The position numbers were made by a program, and so were the translations under genes. Source: Tenodera sinensis (taxonomy: Eukaryota > Arthropoda > Insecta > Mantodea > Mantidae). Taken from it: 64,000 nt of DNA. The notes under the pieces are model-generated. The model was not told the DNA's origin. It worked only from the letters and a program-made list of their open reading frames with translations, and did no database searches. Positions 60,480 to 64,000 of the stretch are shown here, one piece after another. The stretch spans positions 41,784,716-41,848,715 of the forward strand of contig CM060969.1 in the NCBI GenBank assembly GCA_030765045.1, read 5' to 3'. The first letter of the stretch is position 1. Every line of letters starts with the position of its first letter.

Positions 60480-60960
60480 TATAATGTAAGAATATTTATA
60501 GATAACGTGTAATAATGTGCAAAATTATTATATAATTTGAAAATAGGACAGCTAACATTTATGCAAATGATGTGTACAAGATTGCACAAAGAATCACGGA
60601 TAATTTGTAGAATAATGTCTTTAATAAAGCACTTAATTACAATCCAAAGCTTCGCAACAAATCGAGAGTAAACTTCGTAATCACTCCACGAGCAACAAAA
60701 AAGTAGACCAATCACTTCCTAATTTGAAATTTTGTGCTTGTCTCTTAAATAAGGAATACGAGGGTCATAATGTTGCTTTTTTCCCTTATCAACCTCCGTA
60801 ATTTGGTCCACATTTTCAAATTGGATTGTAGAGTCAAGAACTAATTCTCTATCTTATTGCCTGTCAATCACAATTATGTCTACTCTTTTGATGGAGCAAA
60901 CTGCTTCTTCCTAGACTCATATTTCTTTTTGGTTAATTTCTTTCATTGTTGACCTTTTTG
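60480..60960 (-). mobile_element. LINE C-terminal fragment, third type
   Basis: On the minus strand the blocks RVDIIVIDRQ, DSTIQFENVDQITEVDKGKK, YDPRIPYLRDKHKIS and VIGLLF, then after a one-base shift ARGVITKFTLDLLRSFGL, match the order of the domain downstream of the reverse transcriptase in a group of insect non-LTR elements (family form: D-I-V-D-R, D-P-T-R-F-E, Y-P-IPY, GARG). An internal stop and frameshift make it inactive. This domain is not seen in the other LINE fragments here. The clade is left open. Confidence 0.65.
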
Positions 60961-60969
60961 AGAAACAAT

Positions 60970-62400
60970 GAAATGTCAAGTTGGTTATTATCTACTACCC
61001 CGTTGGTATAATGTGATTCAAGTAAAAAAGTAAAAAAGAAATAAACAACGTTGAATATGGGTAATACCCAATTTTACAATTAATCTGTTTCATAAACTAC
61101 CCAGACATTTTGTTACTAGTGGTGATCATAAAGTATCATCCCTCCTGGTAGTTTAAATTTTGGAATAAAGCTTGGTAATACTAGGGTTAATATTGGGCAT
61201 TTAACGATTCGAATGGTATATTATTTCTCATTAGGATTACACAAAAACAATAATTTGGTAAAGTTCTAGTACAACCAGAGTGTTTGTTACTATTTTGATG
61301 AGTGTTACCACTGCACAGTTTTAAAATAGTAGTAATATGAATAAATCCCCTAATACAGCATTTTTAAAATCATCTTTCAAATATACTTTGACTCTAAATA
61401 CCATAAAAGGGAGGGAAAATGCGTCAGTTTATCACGAGTAAAATCCCAAAACCATTGACGTGAGAAGGACAGATGGATGGAATGATATATATCTGAACTA
61501 TTTTATAAATAAAATATGAATTTAAATATTATATTACGATTAGGGCTGTGATAATTTCTACAAAAGAAAAGAATGGTTAGGTGATAATTTGTGTATGACA
61601 AATAGGTGATTCAAGCTCTTTGTATATGAAATAGCCGTATAAAGTGTAACATAGTTTCCAAAGGTTACAATGCTTTTCAAATTCAGATTAGAGCACTTAC
61701 TCGCTTAGTGAGCATTCATTGAAACTGTTTTATGTAAAATTAATTCCTGTTTAAAATGTTTAATACTATTTAATATGGTCGAATATTTTGTATATTTATG
61801 CAAAACATTTCGTGTTATCTGTTTCTAAAAGGTTCTACACAATACTGCAAAGCGAGCGTCATTAGATTTTTTTCGGAATGTGCGCCATATTTTTTAAAAG
61901 CTAGGGTATTGAATCAGTTTTTCTACATTATAGGTCACTCTTCTGCAACATAAATTGACCTATATAGCAATATAATTGGAATGCTATTGAATTAAATAAG
62001 GAAAACAAATAAAAAATATGGTAAATATTATAGTATATCGGACGCAAATTTTCGTATTGCCAAAGGAAATTATACCAGGAAAGTGCTTTGTAACGTTTTC
62101 CTTCAATGCAAATTATTTTACCTCCTGTGTGAGCTTTATGACATATTACAGTATTAGTTACATAGCATAAATATTAGTCTCGTCATTTTATTTACAAAAT
62201 TTTGATATCATGTTGGAAATCTTTCCTTTATTCTTTCTCACCCTATTGTAAGAAATTCCATGCAAAAGTCTCATTGAGGACTCAGTAATCTGAAAACTTG
62301 CTGAGAATTCCAAAATGTTGAATCTGATGTCTGTTATATAATGCCTTTATATCCTTCTCGATGTAGATATTACATTCCTGATTATGTTTCTGCTGCTCAC
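60970..62400. other. unassigned AT-rich stretch
   Basis: No supported feature. Confidence 0.5.
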
Positions 62401-62409
62401 TATAATGTT

Positions 62410-62627
<218 letters not shown>

Positions 62628-62629
62628 CT

Positions 62630-64000
62630 CACCTTCAGATCCAGCAGAGGTAAATCATAAAACAGAGATAATACGTTTTAAGAAGTCTTTTTGACCCCGT
62701 GTTATTGTTTAGCATGTTTATGAACTTGAAGGGTTGAAATGAATTGAAATTAAGCTGCTTTAAATCTATTTTACTTGCACTCACGAAGTTTATAATTCCT
62801 GTTTTGTTTTAGGGTATTAACTATAACTATCTTCCTTCACTTTCTCTGTCTCTCACACTAATCACGACGTTCATTGAATCTTATTTACGACGGTCAATGT
62901 ATCTTTCACGACACACACACACACAGCTGTCTCGCACTCACTGACACACTGACCGACTCGTATCTGAAACTGCAACCCACCCACTGATGTTTCCTGGCCT
63001 CCTTATATATGATGTCACACGGACCTTTCACGAACTTTACAAACTTGCCACAGCTGGATTTTCCCGGAGGATCCGGAGAAAACCCCTTTTGTGTAGCCAC
63101 TTCCATTGTTGTTAGTCACGTGTTCGCCCACGTAAGGGGCTTGACCTTGTGCCTTTGTTTGCTCGCCGGCCCGGCAATGGCATGAAGCAGCTTAGACCTG
63201 TGAATCCTTTATTGTGTGCCGAGCCCGGTGTCAGAATATTTTTTAAAAACTTGCGACTTTATATAAACATGATATAAATCAACATCAAGGAAAATACTGA
63301 AAAAGTATTTTTCTTCTCCATATTTTGACTATGCTTTCTTTTGTTTATTATTTAAGTGCACATTCACTATTGTGGATTATACACTACGAAAGAACAGAAA
63401 TAAAAGAATGCGTTAGGAGAAAATTCCTCGAAAGTTGACTGCCAGTGTTAGCAGCATTTTAAATAACGGAAGAGAAATATATCGCCTTGAGCGAATTTTC
63501 TGGGTTGTTTAGTACATACTGAGGTTTGCACTTATTTGCGAAGTCTGCAGAAACAGACAACAAAAACTAAATGAAATATGGCTATAGCCCCTCACAAATC
63601 AGAGATGTAAATTGACTTGTGAACCGTTCTGCTGGAAACAGTGTATTAGAGCAACGAAATTGGAACGCCATGCAAAGGTTAATCATTGTCTCTGTGTAGG
63701 AAAGAGTTGGGGTGGGAGGGATTGCTCCAATTCTGTGTTCTGGTGCCCGTATTTGTATGTAACTTTGTAGGGGAGGGGGTGTGTGGGAGGCGAAAGGGGA
63801 CATGATTAGTGGAGATGAACAGGGTTGCTAACCTTGCAAACAACGCAACTTTGAAATCCGCCCGCCCTCTACCCCATTCTCTACGGTTTATTTGGTTGCT
63901 TAGTGGTTGGTAGAGGCATAAGCCGGAGGCTTTCCTCCGCAGCGTGGCGGGGTAGAATAAAACAATGGAAGCGCTGTGAAATATTATGTACAGAGCCTAC
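62630..64000. other. unassigned; CpG/G-rich parts at 63050-63240 and 63690-63960
   Basis: The right edge is GC-richer, with GGAGGGGGTGTG-type runs and a small hairpin CGGAGGCTTTCCTCCG (63922-63937). This could be a gene-proximal region continuing beyond the window, but no exon is supported. Confidence 0.35.

Overview
The window is eukaryotic, AT-rich, largely non-coding DNA and almost certainly comes from an insect with a large, repeat-filled genome. The evidence is tRNA-derived SINEs with Pol III A and B boxes, decayed insect-type non-LTR retrotransposons, Tc1/mariner-superfamily remnants, very long AAT, GATA, GT and GA microsatellites, and no long open gene. The mix of LINE, mariner and SINE relics recalls polyneopteran insects such as cockroaches. 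That placement is my inference from memory of such families, not something the sequence proves. I see no bacterial genes, operons, CRISPR array, rRNA, intact functional tRNA or virus.

Layout. 1-9 kb: sparse DNA holding a possible small secreted-peptide gene (1222-1491, +), a very well formed splice-site pair on the minus strand (2623/2673), a 570-bp foldback element (4841-5409) and a CpG-rich promoter-like patch (6480-7330). 9-16 kb: a decayed copy of a dispersed repeat (called Rep-A here) with an internal tandem array, interrupted by an 822-bp mariner-type element with matching ends; a LINE 3' fragment; several SINE heads. 16-33 kb: more Rep-A copies, a LINE reverse-transcriptase fragment with an FADD motif, SINEs and a second foldback copy. 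33-48 kb: an AAT array with ordered interruptions, a second transposase remnant, a MITE candidate, two more LINE fragments and five Rep-A pieces. 48-64 kb: two abutting SINEs, a three-unit minisatellite, a pure 290-bp AAT array, a last Rep-A copy, a DRE/YY1-like promoter candidate, a LINE C-terminal fragment and a long AGAT array.

No gene can be given a firm function. The window reads as a long intron and/or intergenic region. If the minus-strand splice signals near 2.65 kb are used, at least its left part lies within a minus-strand gene. The most informative things are structural: a foldback family whose core is in opposite orientation in two copies, the Rep-A family in which microsatellites and poly(A) runs have arisen repeatedly at homologous positions, a possible recursive splice site, and nested mobile-element insertions.
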